Assembly (NCBI RefSeq): GCF_014649795.1
Contig: NZ_BMTS01000028.1
Span: 1 to 64,000 of the forward strand
From: Streptomyces melanogenes
GTDB taxonomy: Bacteria; Actinomycetota; Actinomycetes; Streptomycetales; Streptomycetaceae
Direction of reading: 5' to 3'
Length of the DNA stretch: 64,000 nucleotides
Every line of letters starts with the position of its first letter. Position 1 is the stretch's first letter. Below the pieces are notes generated by a model. That model was not told where the DNA came from, did no database searches, and worked only from the letters and a program-made list of their open reading frames with translations. Made by a program: the position numbers and the translations under genes. Below, one piece after another: positions 16,276 through 24,888 of the stretch.

Positions 16276-16743
16276 TCAGTCGGGGGTGGTCGCTATGAGG
16301 ATCTGTGCGGCCTGGGTGATGTTGTCGGCGCGGACGGCTCGGGCCATCGCGGTGCGCGCGGCGTCGGCGGTCGTGCCCGGAGGGACCACGAGCAGCGAGA
16401 AGTGGTCGCTGTCGCCGCGGGTGACGAGGACGGTGTCGTCGCCGACCGGGAAGGAGTCGAGGTGCACGACACGGTCGTCGACCACCAGACGCGTCGGGAT
16501 TCCCCGCCAGGCGGTGGCGTCGAGCCCGACCCGCGTGATGGGGCCGAGGTGCTCGGTCAGCGCGGTGATCAGCGCGGGCAGTTCCTCCGCGATGTCACGG
16601 GACCGCGGCCACCACGCGCCGTCGAGAACCCCTTCACGGGACCGGGTCGTCTCCAGTCGCAGGAGCGCCGTTCCGGGCTTCACCGCTCGGTGAATGGCGT
16701 CCGGAAGGAGTCCCGGCGGGGTGGGGGTGTCGGATTCCGCCAT
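16276..16743 (-). CDS. DUF5994 family protein
   Basis: This 155-aa protein carries LDGAWWPRSRDIAEELPALITAL (residues about 40-62), the diagnostic block of DUF5994. ITRVGLDATAWRGIPTRL and FSLLVVPPGTTADAARTAM follow. It shares this layout with the gene at 17112-17705, so the two are divergent paralogues 368 nt apart. DUF5994 proteins are small cytoplasmic actinobacterial proteins without assigned function, often near STAS/anti-sigma genes as here. No signal peptide, metal site or catalytic motif is seen. Confidence 0.8.
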   Translation of the reverse strand: MAESDTPTPPGLLPDAIHRAVKPGTALLRLETTRSREGVLDGAWWPRSRDIAEELPALITALTEHLGPITRVGLDATAWRGIPTRLVVDDRVVHLDSFPVGDDTVLVTRGDSDHFSLLVVPPGTTADAARTAMARAVRADNITQAAQILIATTPD

Positions 16744-17111
16744 GGTGGTTCGCCTGCCTGCGGGTGTGCCGACACCTGCGCCGGTACGGACACCCCTGTG
16801 GTGGTGGAGTGGCGAGGTGACGCCGCTGTTTCACGGTACTCCGGGTGACTGCGGCGCGGTGGTCGTCCCAGCCGACCGGCATCGGAATCCGCCCCGCTCA
16901 CACGTGCCGGGTGAGCCCTTTCGTCGGGGCGACGCCGCGACGCCGACAGCCGAATCTCCCTCCCCCGTACTCCCCTCATCGGCCCTACCGAGGAGTACGC
17001 TGGAGTTACCGAGAGCACTTCGTACGCCAGCCTCCGCGTCGGCGTCGTTCTTGGCGAGCAAAGACACCGGGCCGCTGTCCACGGACGGCGACCTGGAGAC
17101 GGGTTCGCGTG
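16744..17111. other. Divergent intergenic region between DUF5994 genes
   Basis: This 368-nt region presumably contains both promoters. A -10-like TACGCT at 16996-17001 faces the plus-strand gene, giving a 5' leader of about 100 nt. Frames in it look like shadows; I see no conserved hairpin. Confidence 0.4.
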
Positions 17112-17705
17112 ATGTCCGCGACCACTGATCTTCCCCGGCCGCGGCGCGAGAGCCCCGCAGACCCGGCACCGACGGCACGCCTCGCGCTCAAACCCGCCGA
17201 CGCTGCCCGTGGACTTCTGGACGGAGCCTGGTGGCCCCGCTCCCGTGACCTGCTGAGCGAACTCCCCGCACTGCTCGACGTGCTGGACCCCACATGGGCC
17301 CGGATCACCCGTATCGCCGTCAACCCTCGGCACTGGCCCGTCATCCCGCGCAAGATCCCCGTACACGGGCATGTGGTGAAGGCCGGCTGGTTCACGCCCG
17401 AGGTGGATCCGCACAAGATGCTGCTGCTGTCGTACGGCGTCGGCCGCTGGGATCTGCTGGTGATCCCTCCGCAGACCGACGAGGCCACCGCCGCACGGCT
17501 GATGGCCGCCGCGACCAACGCCACCGGGCCGCCGCTGACCGCGAGCGCGCTCATCTCGGCCGAGTACGGCCCCGGCGCAATCCCGACCACCGAACGGTCG
17601 ACGGACACCGACGAGTCGGAGGAGGCATGGGAGTACGAGGGCGGCGCGCCGACGATCCGCCTCGGCGTCCCGGCCCGGACCAGCCGCCTCCTGGTGGGGA
17701 TGTGA
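17112..17705 (+). CDS. DUF5994 family protein
   Basis: This 197-aa protein has the DUF5994 block LLDGAWWPRSRDLLSELPALLDVL (residues about 33-56), ITRIAVNPRHWPVIPRKIPVHGH, then KMLLLSYGVGRWDLLVIPP. It is the fuller paralogue of the divergent gene ending at 16276, with an added acidic C-terminal tail (STDTDESEEAWEYEGG). No function is known for the family. It overlaps the following small membrane-protein gene by 4 nt (GTGA) and probably forms an operon with it and perhaps the desaturase gene. Confidence 0.82.
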   Translation: MSATTDLPRPRRESPADPAPTARLALKPADAARGLLDGAWWPRSRDLLSELPALLDVLDPTWARITRIAVNPRHWPVIPRKIPVHGHVVKAGWFTPEVDPHKMLLLSYGVGRWDLLVIPPQTDEATAARLMAAATNATGPPLTASALISAEYGPGAIPTTERSTDTDESEEAWEYEGGAPTIRLGVPARTSRLLVGM

Positions 17706-17983
17706 CCGCCGTGACCACAGCACTGACCATCCTCGTCATGGTCTTCCTGATCATCTGCGCGGCAGGCCTGATCCACCGGCTCAACGCCCAGCACGCCGAG
17801 CGGATCATCCTGCACCGCTACAGCCGGTTCGCCCCCGGCCGCCGGGACGACCGCGCCGACATCGCCCAGCCGGTCCCCGGAAAACCCGAGCCGCTCGCCG
17901 TCCCCGCCCGCCGCGACCAACGGGACGGCGGCCGAGGACGCCTGCGCCCCCGGCGCAGGATCCGGCACACGGCCGGGCACTGA
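17702..17983 (+). CDS. Small single-pass membrane protein
   Basis: This 93-aa protein has one N-terminal transmembrane helix (ALTILVMVFLIICAAGLIHRL, residues about 6-27) followed by a basic, Arg-rich cytoplasmic tail. The GTG start overlaps the DUF5994 stop, so it is translationally coupled. No family is recognised. The desaturase gene begins 87 nt downstream in the same direction; a membrane-related job alongside it is possible but only inferred. Confidence 0.6.
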   Translation: MTAVTTALTILVMVFLIICAAGLIHRLNAQHAERIILHRYSRFAPGRRDDRADIAQPVPGKPEPLAVPARRDQRDGGRGRLRPRRRIRHTAGH

Positions 17984-18069
17984 TCTACCGGCACCGATCC
18001 ACCAGCCCCGCCGCACCCCCAGAGCCCCAGACCCCGGCCGCACACCCCACCGAGGTCAAGGAGCCCCGT

Positions 18070-19071
18070 ATGTCCATCAGTTCCACCTCCCCGCCGCCCG
18101 CCGGTCCGCCGATGGCGAGCCCGTCGTCGCAGGAGTACGACGGAAACGCCCCTTTCCCCGTCGACGACGCGCAGCCCCGTCGCACCGGCGGCCGACGGCT
18201 GTACGCGGCGGTGACCGGCGCGATCGTGGTCATCCCGTTCCTGGCTCTCGGCCTCGGCGGCTGGCTGCTCTGGGGCAGCCTCGTCCATCCCGCGGACGTC
18301 CTGCTGGCCCTCGGCCTCTACACGGTGACGGGGCTGGGGGTGACCGTCGGCTTCCACCGCGGTCTCACCCACGGCGGTTACACCGCCGTCCGCCCCGTGC
18401 GCATCGCGCTCGCCGTGGCGGGTTCGATGAGCTTCCAGGGCGATCCCATCGGCTGGGTCGCCACCCACCGGCGCCATCACGCCTTCACCGACCGCCCGGG
18501 CGATCCGCACTCCCCGTACCGCTACGGAACGCATCTGCGCGGGCAGCTGCGAGGCCTCGTCCACGCCCACATCGGCTGGCTGTTCCGCGACGAGCAGACA
18601 CCGGCCGCGCGGTACGCACCGGACATGCTGGCGGACAGCGACATCCGCGCGGTCTCCCGGCTGTTCCCGGCGCTCTGCGTGCTCACGCTGGCGCTGCCGT
18701 TCGGTGCGGGCTGGGCGATCGGGGGCACCTGGCGGTACGCGGTGACCGCGCTGCTGTGGGCCGGATTCGCCCGGATCGCCCTGCTCCAGCACGTGACCTG
18801 GAGCGTCAACTCGCTGTGCCATGTGATCGGCGAGCGGCCGTTCCGTACCCGGCGCCACGACCGGGCCACCAACTTCTGGCCGCTGGCCCTGCTCTCGTTC
18901 GGCGAGAGCTGGCACAACCTCCACCACGCCGACCCGACCAGCGCCCGGCACGGCGTCGACCGCGGCCAGATCGACCCCTCGGCCGCCGTCATCCGCCTGC
19001 TCGAACGCCTCGGCTGGGTACGCGAGGTGCGCTGGCCGACCCCGGACCGCATCGCGGCCCGCCGGGCCTAA
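18070..19071 (+). CDS. Fatty acid / acyl-CoA desaturase
   Basis: This 333-aa membrane di-iron desaturase has all three histidine boxes: HRGLTH (H-x4-H, near residue 97), HRRHH (near residue 138) and HNLHH (near residue 285). Four hydrophobic segments are placed as in delta-9 stearoyl-type enzymes. It introduces a double bond into membrane acyl chains, using reduced ferredoxin or a similar donor, which is not encoded nearby. The N-terminal roughly 40 residues are Pro/Ser-rich and cytoplasmic. The ATG at 18070 is weakly supported by AAGGAG. It follows the DUF5994 and small-membrane genes and may be co-transcribed with them. Confidence 0.92.
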   Translation: MSISSTSPPPAGPPMASPSSQEYDGNAPFPVDDAQPRRTGGRRLYAAVTGAIVVIPFLALGLGGWLLWGSLVHPADVLLALGLYTVTGLGVTVGFHRGLTHGGYTAVRPVRIALAVAGSMSFQGDPIGWVATHRRHHAFTDRPGDPHSPYRYGTHLRGQLRGLVHAHIGWLFRDEQTPAARYAPDMLADSDIRAVSRLFPALCVLTLALPFGAGWAIGGTWRYAVTALLWAGFARIALLQHVTWSVNSLCHVIGERPFRTRRHDRATNFWPLALLSFGESWHNLHHADPTSARHGVDRGQIDPSAAVIRLLERLGWVREVRWPTPDRIAARRA

Positions 19072-19092
19072 GGTGTCGCCGGGGCGGCTCGG

Positions 19093-19323
19093 TCAGCGGC
19101 GGGCCACCGCGGCGTTGGCCTTCATCAGCAGCGGGATGAGGACGTAGGCGGCGATGGGGACGACTATCACCGTGAGGATCAAGGTCCGCAGCAGCAGCGG
19201 CAAGTGGGCGGTCGTCGGGCCGAGCAGGCCGAGGACGGCGGTGATGGTCGGGTAGACCGCCAGCCAGGTGATCACAGCGCGGCGGTGGATGGACGGGGCG
19301 GCGGCAGACGTGTTCGTGGACAT
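19093..19323 (-). CDS. Small two-helix membrane protein under TetR control
   Basis: This 76-aa protein has two transmembrane segments (AVITWLAVYPTITAVLGLLG and LILTVIVVPIAAYVLIPLL) separated by a short loop. The ATG has GGGAGA upstream. It is divergent from a TetR regulator, and the 115-nt gap holds two identical CCAACC-N4-GGTTGG operators, one of them next to this gene's promoter. It is therefore probably the regulator's main target. The topology resembles small DUF2798-like membrane proteins; the function is unknown. Confidence 0.7.
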   Translation of the reverse strand: MSTNTSAAAPSIHRRAVITWLAVYPTITAVLGLLGPTTAHLPLLLRTLILTVIVVPIAAYVLIPLLMKANAAVARR

Positions 19324-19360
19324 GGAAATCTCCCGGTCAGGGTGGCTGGAGGCTCGATCC

Positions 19361-19376
19361 CCAACCGTCGGGTTGG
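19361..19376. promoter_or_regulatory. TetR operator copy 1 (CCAACC-N4-GGTTGG)
   Basis: A perfect inverted repeat, CCAACC/GGTTGG with a 4-nt spacer, 37 nt before the start of the small membrane-protein gene. Confidence 0.8.
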
Positions 19377-19402
19377 ATTCTGACATCCCCTCATCTCCAT
19401 GT

Positions 19403-19418
19403 CCAACCCATTGGTTGG
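19403..19418. promoter_or_regulatory. TetR operator copy 2 (CCAACC-N4-GGTTGG)
   Basis: The same arms and spacer length recur 42 nt from copy 1. It ends 8 nt before the TAAAGT -10 element (19427-19432) of the leaderless TetR gene, so it should block that promoter. Confidence 0.8.
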
Positions 19419-19438
19419 GAATGAGTTAAAGTCATGGC

Positions 19439-20020
19439 ATGGCCTGGGACACAGCACGCACGCGGCAGCTCCTGCTCGACGCAGCGGTCGAGGAGTTCGC
19501 CGAGCACGGCCCCGAGGGGGCCCGCGTCGCCCGCGTCGCGACCCGTGCGGGCATCAACAAGGAGCGGATCTACCAGTACTTCGGCAGCAAGGAGAAGCTG
19601 TTCGTCGCGGTACTGGAGTCCGAGCTGCAAAAGCTCGCCGCAGCCGTCCCGCTTACCGATGAACAGGCCGCCGACCTGGGCGACTACGCGGGCCGGGTCT
19701 TCGACTACCACCACACGCACCCCCACTTCGTACGGCTGCTGGCCTGGGAGGGCCTGCTCTGCCAGGACCGGGTGGCAGCGGAGTGCGAACGCACCGACCA
19801 CTACGCCGAGAAGATCGCCACGGTGACCGCCGCCCAGCGGAACGGAACGCTGACCGACGCGGTCGGCGCGGGCGAGCTCATGCACGCGGTGATCGCGCTG
19901 ACCGCGTCCTGGTTCACCCTGCCCCAGCTCACCCGCATGCTGATGTCCCCCGCGGCCCGGAGCGGCCCCGAGCACCAGCGCGCGGCCCTGGTCACCGTGG
20001 TCCGCCGGCTGACCTCCTGA
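19439..20020 (+). CDS. TetR/AcrR family regulator
   Basis: This 193-aa regulator has an N-terminal helix-turn-helix (LLLDAAVEEFAEHGPEGARVARVATRAGINKERIYQYFGSKEKLFVAVL, residues about 10-58), followed by an all-helical ligand domain. The recognition helix context (IYQYFGSKEKL) is canonical. TAAAGT lies exactly 6 nt before the ATG at 19439, the spacing of a leaderless transcript, which decides this start over an out-of-frame ATG at 19434. Two operators lie immediately upstream; it represses itself and the divergent membrane protein by inference. The inducer is unknown. Confidence 0.9.
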   Translation: MAWDTARTRQLLLDAAVEEFAEHGPEGARVARVATRAGINKERIYQYFGSKEKLFVAVLESELQKLAAAVPLTDEQAADLGDYAGRVFDYHHTHPHFVRLLAWEGLLCQDRVAAECERTDHYAEKIATVTAAQRNGTLTDAVGAGELMHAVIALTASWFTLPQLTRMLMSPAARSGPEHQRAALVTVVRRLTS

Positions 20021-20205
20021 TCCGGAGGCGCGGACGGGAGCTGTTCGCGCTGCCGGCTGCCGAGCCGGTCCGAGCGCCTTGGCGCGTCCTCCATGGGACA
20101 CGGTCCGCTGAATGGAACCACAGTCGTCTCCCCGCCACGCGCCCGCACAAGCTGTCGGGGGCACCTCCGTAGTGGAGTCGCCGAGCCAACCTCAAGGAGC
20201 ACCCA

Positions 20206-20781
20206 GTGAAGTTCCGTCTTGGACGCGGTTCTCGTACCCGTACTCAGCGCCTGATCAGAACGCTTGCCGCCGCCGCGGTACCGATGGCCGTCCTGGCGCT
20301 GTCGACTCCCGCACACGCCGGGGCGCAAACCCTGCTGTACACGAACGGCTTCGAAGGCAACCAGCTCAACTCGTGGGACCACGTCACCGGTGACGACGCC
20401 CAGGCCGGTTTCGAGATCAACACCGGCACGGCCGACACCGGTCAGAACAACGGATGGCTCAGCGCCCGCCAGGGCTGGGCCCGCGAAGGAACGTGGGCCG
20501 GAATCGACGGCATCACGAGGAACTCGACCTGCACGGCCAGGATATGGGTACACCCGCAGGACACCGTGGGCTTCGCCCTGCGGGTGTGGGACTCGAAGGG
20601 CACCAAACTCGGCGAGACGGTCCCCCGGCTCTACCCCAGCACCTACTACCAGTCCGTCACGACCCCGCAGTGGTCGCCCCAGGGCAACACCGGTGTGTTC
20701 GTCGAGGCCGTCATCAGTTCGTACGACGGAACGACCCGGACGGTACGGATCGACGGCTTGTCGGTGGACTGCACCATCTGA
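20206..20781 (+). CDS. Secreted protein with jelly-roll-like domain
   Basis: This 191-aa exported protein has a twin-Arg-rich n-region (RLGRGSRTRTQRLIR), a hydrophobic core (LAAAAVPMAVLALS) and a signal peptidase site TPAHAGA near residue 38. The mature part (LLYTNGFEGNQLNSWDHVTGDDAQAGFEIN ... CTARIWVHPQDTVGFALRVWD ... VRIDGLSVDC) has the strand pattern of a carbohydrate-binding-like beta-sandwich and two Cys that may pair. The GTG start has CAAGGAG upstream. It stands alone after the TetR gene. No catalytic residues are recognised, so binding is likelier than hydrolysis. Confidence 0.7.
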   Translation: MKFRLGRGSRTRTQRLIRTLAAAAVPMAVLALSTPAHAGAQTLLYTNGFEGNQLNSWDHVTGDDAQAGFEINTGTADTGQNNGWLSARQGWAREGTWAGIDGITRNSTCTARIWVHPQDTVGFALRVWDSKGTKLGETVPRLYPSTYYQSVTTPQWSPQGNTGVFVEAVISSYDGTTRTVRIDGLSVDCTI

Positions 20782-20953
20782 TTCCCACGGCCCGTCGAAG
20801 CCCCTCCTGGAATACGCCAGGAATTCACCCCCATTCGGCTGGCACCTACGATGTCGGCACTTTCGGCGCGAATTCCTTCCGCTACCGTCGGCCGTGAAGG
20901 CAGGTCACAGAAGTGCCTGCTGAATCGCATCCGATCGTGTGAGGCGTTTTCCC

Positions 20954-21373
20954 ATGAGCCTGTCCATCCGCAACCAGATCCCCGGCACCGTCACGGCGGT
21001 CACCACCGGCGAGGCCATGGCGTCGGTGAAGGTACGGCTGATCGGGGGCCAGGAGATCACCGCGGCGATCACCACCGAGGCCGTGAAGGACCTCGGCCTT
21101 TCCGCGGGCGCCGCCGTCAAGGCCCTGGTGAAGTCCACCGAGGTGTCCCTCGCGACCGGCCCGGTCGAAGGCATCTCCATCCGCAACCAGATCGCCGGTA
21201 CGGTCACCGACGTCGCGACCGGCGGCGCCATGGGCGCGGTCAAGGTAACCGTCGACGGCGGCGAGTTGACCGCCGCCATCACCAAGGACGCCGTCGAAGC
21301 ACTCGGCCTGGCCACCGGTACGTCCGTCGTCGCGCTGATCAAGTCGACCGAGATCTCCCTCGCCGCCGCCTGA
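20954..21373 (+). CDS. Di-Mop molbindin (two TOBE domains)
   Basis: This 139-aa protein consists of two tandem Mop/TOBE domains: SIRNQIPGTVTAVTTGEAMASVKVRL (residues about 4-29) with ALVKSTEVSLA, and SIRNQIAGTVTDVATGGAMGAVKVTV with ALIKSTEISLA. The two halves are nearly identical in spacing, a clear internal duplication. Molbindins bind molybdate or tungstate in the cytoplasm and buffer it for cofactor synthesis. No mod transporter genes are adjacent, so it is a stand-alone store. The ATG at 20954 is used. A perfect 15-bp terminator follows. Confidence 0.92.
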   Translation: MSLSIRNQIPGTVTAVTTGEAMASVKVRLIGGQEITAAITTEAVKDLGLSAGAAVKALVKSTEVSLATGPVEGISIRNQIAGTVTDVATGGAMGAVKVTVDGGELTAAITKDAVEALGLATGTSVVALIKSTEISLAAA

Positions 21374-21384
21374 TCACCCCCACC

Positions 21385-21423
21385 GCCGGAGGGCCGCGCA
21401 CCCTAGTGGCGCGGCCCTCCGGC
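21385..21423 (+). terminator. 15-bp terminator after molbindin gene
   Basis: GCCGGAGGGCCGCGC (21385-21399) pairs perfectly with GCGCGGCCCTCCGGC (21409-21423) over a 9-nt loop, 12 nt after the molbindin stop. Confidence 0.85.
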
Positions 21424-21502
21424 GCGGGCACACCACACGCAGCCGCGTGTCACCCTCCCGATCTCTCTCTCCGGCCGCTCGATCCTGCCCGATGATCGGC
21501 CG

Positions 21503-22096
21503 GTGAACGTCTCCGTCATACTCACCGCCGCCGCGACGCCGACCGCTCCCGCTCTCGTCCTTCGCCCCTGGTGCTCGGACGACATTCCCGAGCTGATCGA
21601 GGCGTACAAGGATCCCGCTCTGCGCCGTGGGGCACGCTCCCCGCTGGAGAGCGAGGACGATGTGCGGCGGTGGATGCGGATGCAGGAGGAGGGGTGGGAG
21701 ACGGGCGACCGGTTCGGCTTCGCCGTCCTCGAAGCGGCTCCGGACACGGCGCGGCAGCTGGTGGGCAACGTGGTGCTCAAGGACGTCGCCGCCGGGGAGC
21801 CCTGCGCCGAGGTCGGGTACTGGACGGCAGCGGCGGCGCGTGGGCGCGGTGTGGCTCCGCGCGCCCTGGAGGTTCTCACCTCCTGGGCGTTCGACACCTT
21901 CGGAGCCGATGGCCTGGAACGCCTCCAACTCCTGCACCAGGTCGACAATCCGGCATCGTGCCGCATCGCGGAGAAGTGCGGGTACGCCTACGACCGGACT
22001 CTTCCCGCGTGGCCGCCCACGTACCCGCTCGACGGGCATCTGCACATCAAGACCGCGCCGGAGCACGGCACTTCGGGGGATGTGCGGGCCGATTGA
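21503..22096 (+). CDS. GNAT family N-acetyltransferase
   Basis: This 197-aa GNAT of the RimJ/RimL type has LVLRPWCSDDIPELIEAYKDP at the N-terminus, VGNVVLKDVAAGEPCAEVGYWTAAAARGRGVAPRALEVLTSWAF with the acetyl-CoA-binding (R/Q)xxGxG/A variant RGRGVA near residue 113, and LHQVDNPASCRIAEKCGY near residue 155. It probably acetylates an amino terminus or small amine; the substrate is not deducible. The GTG start at 21503 is the first in-frame start after the terminator and fits the domain boundary. No operon partner. Confidence 0.85.
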   Translation: MNVSVILTAAATPTAPALVLRPWCSDDIPELIEAYKDPALRRGARSPLESEDDVRRWMRMQEEGWETGDRFGFAVLEAAPDTARQLVGNVVLKDVAAGEPCAEVGYWTAAAARGRGVAPRALEVLTSWAFDTFGADGLERLQLLHQVDNPASCRIAEKCGYAYDRTLPAWPPTYPLDGHLHIKTAPEHGTSGDVRAD

Positions 22097-22127
22097 GGCG
22101 AGGCCTCCCGGTACCCGCACCTCACGG

Positions 22128-22361
22128 CTAGCCGCGCAGGAAGCCGTCTCCGTGGGCGGCGATGTGCGCCTCCAGCGCGCTGAGCGCCTTCTGCGTCGCA
22201 TCGGGGGTGCCCGAGCCGCGCCGCTCCGCGTAGTAGGCCGCCCCGAGCTGCTTCAACAGGTCGTTTCCGGCTCGTTGCTGTTGGACCTCGTCGACCTTCT
22301 GCTTTCCCTGGTTCAGGGCGGACTGGGCCTGTTCCTTGGCCCGGTCGAGGAATCCCGGCAT
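22128..22361 (-). CDS. Small helical protein, conserved in streptomycetes
   Basis: This 77-aa protein starts MPGFLDRAKEQAQSALNQGKQKVDEVQQQRAGNDLLKQLGAAYYAERRGSG. It is a charged, amphipathic helix that could form a coiled coil, followed by a second helix (ATQKALSALEAHIAAHG). GGAGG precedes the ATG at 22361, which decides the start. I recall similar short proteins throughout Streptomyces without a function. Convergent with the GNAT gene and divergent from the FAD monooxygenase. Confidence 0.7.
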   Translation of the reverse strand: MPGFLDRAKEQAQSALNQGKQKVDEVQQQRAGNDLLKQLGAAYYAERRGSGTPDATQKALSALEAHIAAHGDGFLRG

Positions 22362-22568
22362 GACAACCTCCACGTTTGATGTGCCGCCATTCTGCTTGCT
22401 GGGGCGAGCCGCCCGCAGCAGGGCGCGCCGCTGTGCCCGCTCACGGGCTTCAGGGGTACCGGTCGAGCAGGGCGTTGATCTCGAAGTCATCAGCGCCTGC
22501 TGCCTCTCCTCCACCACGGTAACGTCACACTCTCGTTCTTGCGTTACTCACGCTTCTTGGCTCTGCCG

Positions 22569-24145
22569 ATGGAGGTCGTCTTGTTCCCGTCGAAGACATC
22601 CGTGCTGGTCGTCGGGGGCGGGCCGGTCGGGCTGACCCTGTCGGCCCTGCTGTCCGGGTACGGCGTGGACCATCTGCTGGTCGAGAAGCGGCTCACCACC
22701 TCGCGCCACCCCAAGGCCCGTGGGGTCTCGGCCCGTTCCATGGAGATCTTCCGGCGGAGGGCGTGGAGGACTCCGTACGGAGCGCCGCGCTTCCGGCCTC
22801 GCAGGTGTTCTTCTACCGCGGCCGGGACCTGGTCGACCCCGACTTCGTCCGCACAGGTGTGGCCCCACGAGCCGACGGCGGGGCGGAGCGCACTCCCTCG
22901 CCGGGAGTCATCTGCTCCCAGGACGCGCTGAAGCCCGTCCTGCTGCGCCACGCCACCGGCCGCGACGCCTCACGGGTGCGGTTCGGGACGCGGTTGGTGT
23001 GCGGGGCGGAGGACGGCCGGGGCGGCGTGGAAGCGATCCTGGAGGAGACCTCCACCGGCTCCCGTCACACCGTGCGTGCGGACTGGGTCGTGGGGTGTGA
23101 CGGGGCGGGCAGTACCGTACGCGCCGGGGCGGGTATCACCATGGAGGGGCCCACCGGCCTGGGCAGGTATCTGAGCATCCGCTTCGAGGCGCGACTGGGC
23201 GAGGTGGTGGCCGACCGGGCCAGCGCCTCGTACTTCCTCACCGCCCCGGGACGGGGTGGTTTCCTGGCGGTCGACAACGACCGTCAGTGGATCTACCAGT
23301 ACCCGCTGCCTGCCGATATGCCTCCCTCGCCAGCTCTCTCCGATCACGGGTACCTGGCCGACCTCGTCCGGACGGCCGCCGGTGTCCCCGGCCTCGACGT
23401 GACCGTGCACGACACGATGACGTGGCGGATGGACGCACAATTGGCCGCCGCCTACCGCAGTTCACGGTTCCTGCTCGCGGGCGACGCGGCCCATGTGATT
23501 CCGCCGACCGGTGGGCACGGTATGAACACCGGGATCGGCGACGCGGACAACCTCGCGTGGAAACTAGCGGCCGTCACCGGCGGATACGCCACGGACGCCC
23601 TGCTGGACACGTACGAGGCCGAACGCCGCCCCATCGCTCGGCAGGTCATCGACATCTCCACCGACAACGCACGCAACCGCGCCGGTTACCGCATCGACGA
23701 CGAGCTCCTGCTGAACGCCGTGTACCGATCCACCGCTGTCGTCCCGGCCACCGGCCAAACCCCTCTCGCCACCGCGTTGGACCTCACCGGAGGCTGCCAC
23801 CCAGGCGGGCGCATGCCCCATCTCCCCCTCGTCGGCGGGCCTCGGGGTGTCACCTCCACCCTCGACCTGGTCGGCCCCGGTTTCACCCTCCTCACCCGGA
23901 CCGAGAGCCCGGCTTGGCGGCAGCAGGCCGCCAGTGGCTCGCAGACCGGGGTCCCCGTTGCCGTCCGCGCCCTCAACACCGGCACACAGCGCGAAGCGGA
24001 CCCGGGACAGTGGGAGCGACTGATCGGCGGTACGGCCCCGGACGCCGCCCTCCTCCTTCGCCCCGACGGCCACATCGCCTGGCGCGCCGACGGGCCTGCC
24101 GCAGAACTTCCGGCCGTCCTGCGGAGCATCCTCGCCCACCGGTGA
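22569..24145 (+). pseudogene. FAD-dependent monooxygenase with a one-base frameshift
   Basis: The first frame (ATG 22569) gives the N-terminal FAD fold TSVLVVGGGPVGLTLSALLSGYGVDHLLVEK and ARGVSARSMEIFRR. At about 22758 one base is missing, and the protein continues in the next frame as GVEDSVRSAALPASQVFFYRG. It then runs through WVVGCDGAGSTVR, the second FAD motif GDAAHVIPPTGGHGMNTGIGDADNLAWKL, and the C-terminal thioredoxin-like part to 24145. Corrected length is about 525 aa, full size for the PheA/TfdB-type aromatic hydroxylases. A GTG at 22763 could start the downstream part but would lack the ADP-binding fold. The flavin-reductase-like gene follows. Confidence 0.8.
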
Positions 24146-24260
24146 TCGCGGGACCAGCAAGGTGGCCCGACTGTCCGGCTCGGCGCCCGGTCCCGTCACC
24201 ACCAGAGGTCGGCTCCGCGCCCGTATCCTCGTGCGACAGCCGGATGCGAGGAGGCTTCAG

Positions 24261-24734
24261 GTGAGTTTCGACGACTTCACCGCGCTGGTGGACTCCCCCG
24301 TGTACGTGGTGACCGCGTCGGCGGGCGGGCAACGGGCCGGGTGCCTGGTCGGTTTCGCCGGGCAGTGCTCCTTGCAGCCCGAGCGGTTCATCGCGTGGCT
24401 CTCCAAGGCCAACCACACCTACCTGGTGGCCGAGCGGGCCACGGTCCTGGCCGTGCATCTGCTGCCGCAGGACCACGACCTGGCCGTGCGGTTCGGCGCC
24501 CTGTGCGGGGCCGAGGTGGACAAGTTCGACGGGTTGGAGTGGACCGAAGGCCCGGACGGAACCCCGCTGTTGAGCGATGCCGTGGCCTGGTTCACCGGGC
24601 GGATCCTGGAGCGTTTCGACGGAGGCGACCACGTCGGCTTCCTCCTGGAACCGCTGACCGCCGTCAAGGCGCACGACGACAGGCCGCTGTCCCTGCACCA
24701 GACGCTCGACATCACCGCGGGGCATCCCGCCTAG
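24261..24734 (+). CDS. Flavin reductase-like protein
   Basis: This 157-aa protein of the DIM6/NtaB flavin-reductase-like fold has VDSPVYVVTASAGGQRAGCLVGFAGQCSLQPERFIAWLSKANHTYLVAERATVLAVHLLPQDH. The split-barrel FMN-binding pattern is clear and covers the full length. The GTG at 24261 has GAGGAGG 6 nt upstream, deciding the start. It could supply reduced flavin to a monooxygenase, but the upstream monooxygenase carries its own NAD(P)H-dependent architecture, so the pairing is not proof of cooperation. Confidence 0.82.
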   Translation: MSFDDFTALVDSPVYVVTASAGGQRAGCLVGFAGQCSLQPERFIAWLSKANHTYLVAERATVLAVHLLPQDHDLAVRFGALCGAEVDKFDGLEWTEGPDGTPLLSDAVAWFTGRILERFDGGDHVGFLLEPLTAVKAHDDRPLSLHQTLDITAGHPA

Positions 24735-24888
24735 TGGACAAACCCCTGGTGGCACACGATGCGCGGGCTACGGGGGTTACCCCTACCTGGCGTCGGGCGG
24801 TAGCCGGATCGTCCGGGGCGGCCGCTTCCGGAGAAGGTGGGACCAGGCACACACCGCCGATTCCCCACCATTCTCCAGGAGTTCACTC

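Noticed and set aside
22569..24145. Rifampicin monooxygenase (Rox) near helR
   Set aside because: The N-terminal and FAD regions fit the PheA/TfdB-type hydroxylases better, and no RAE is found upstream.
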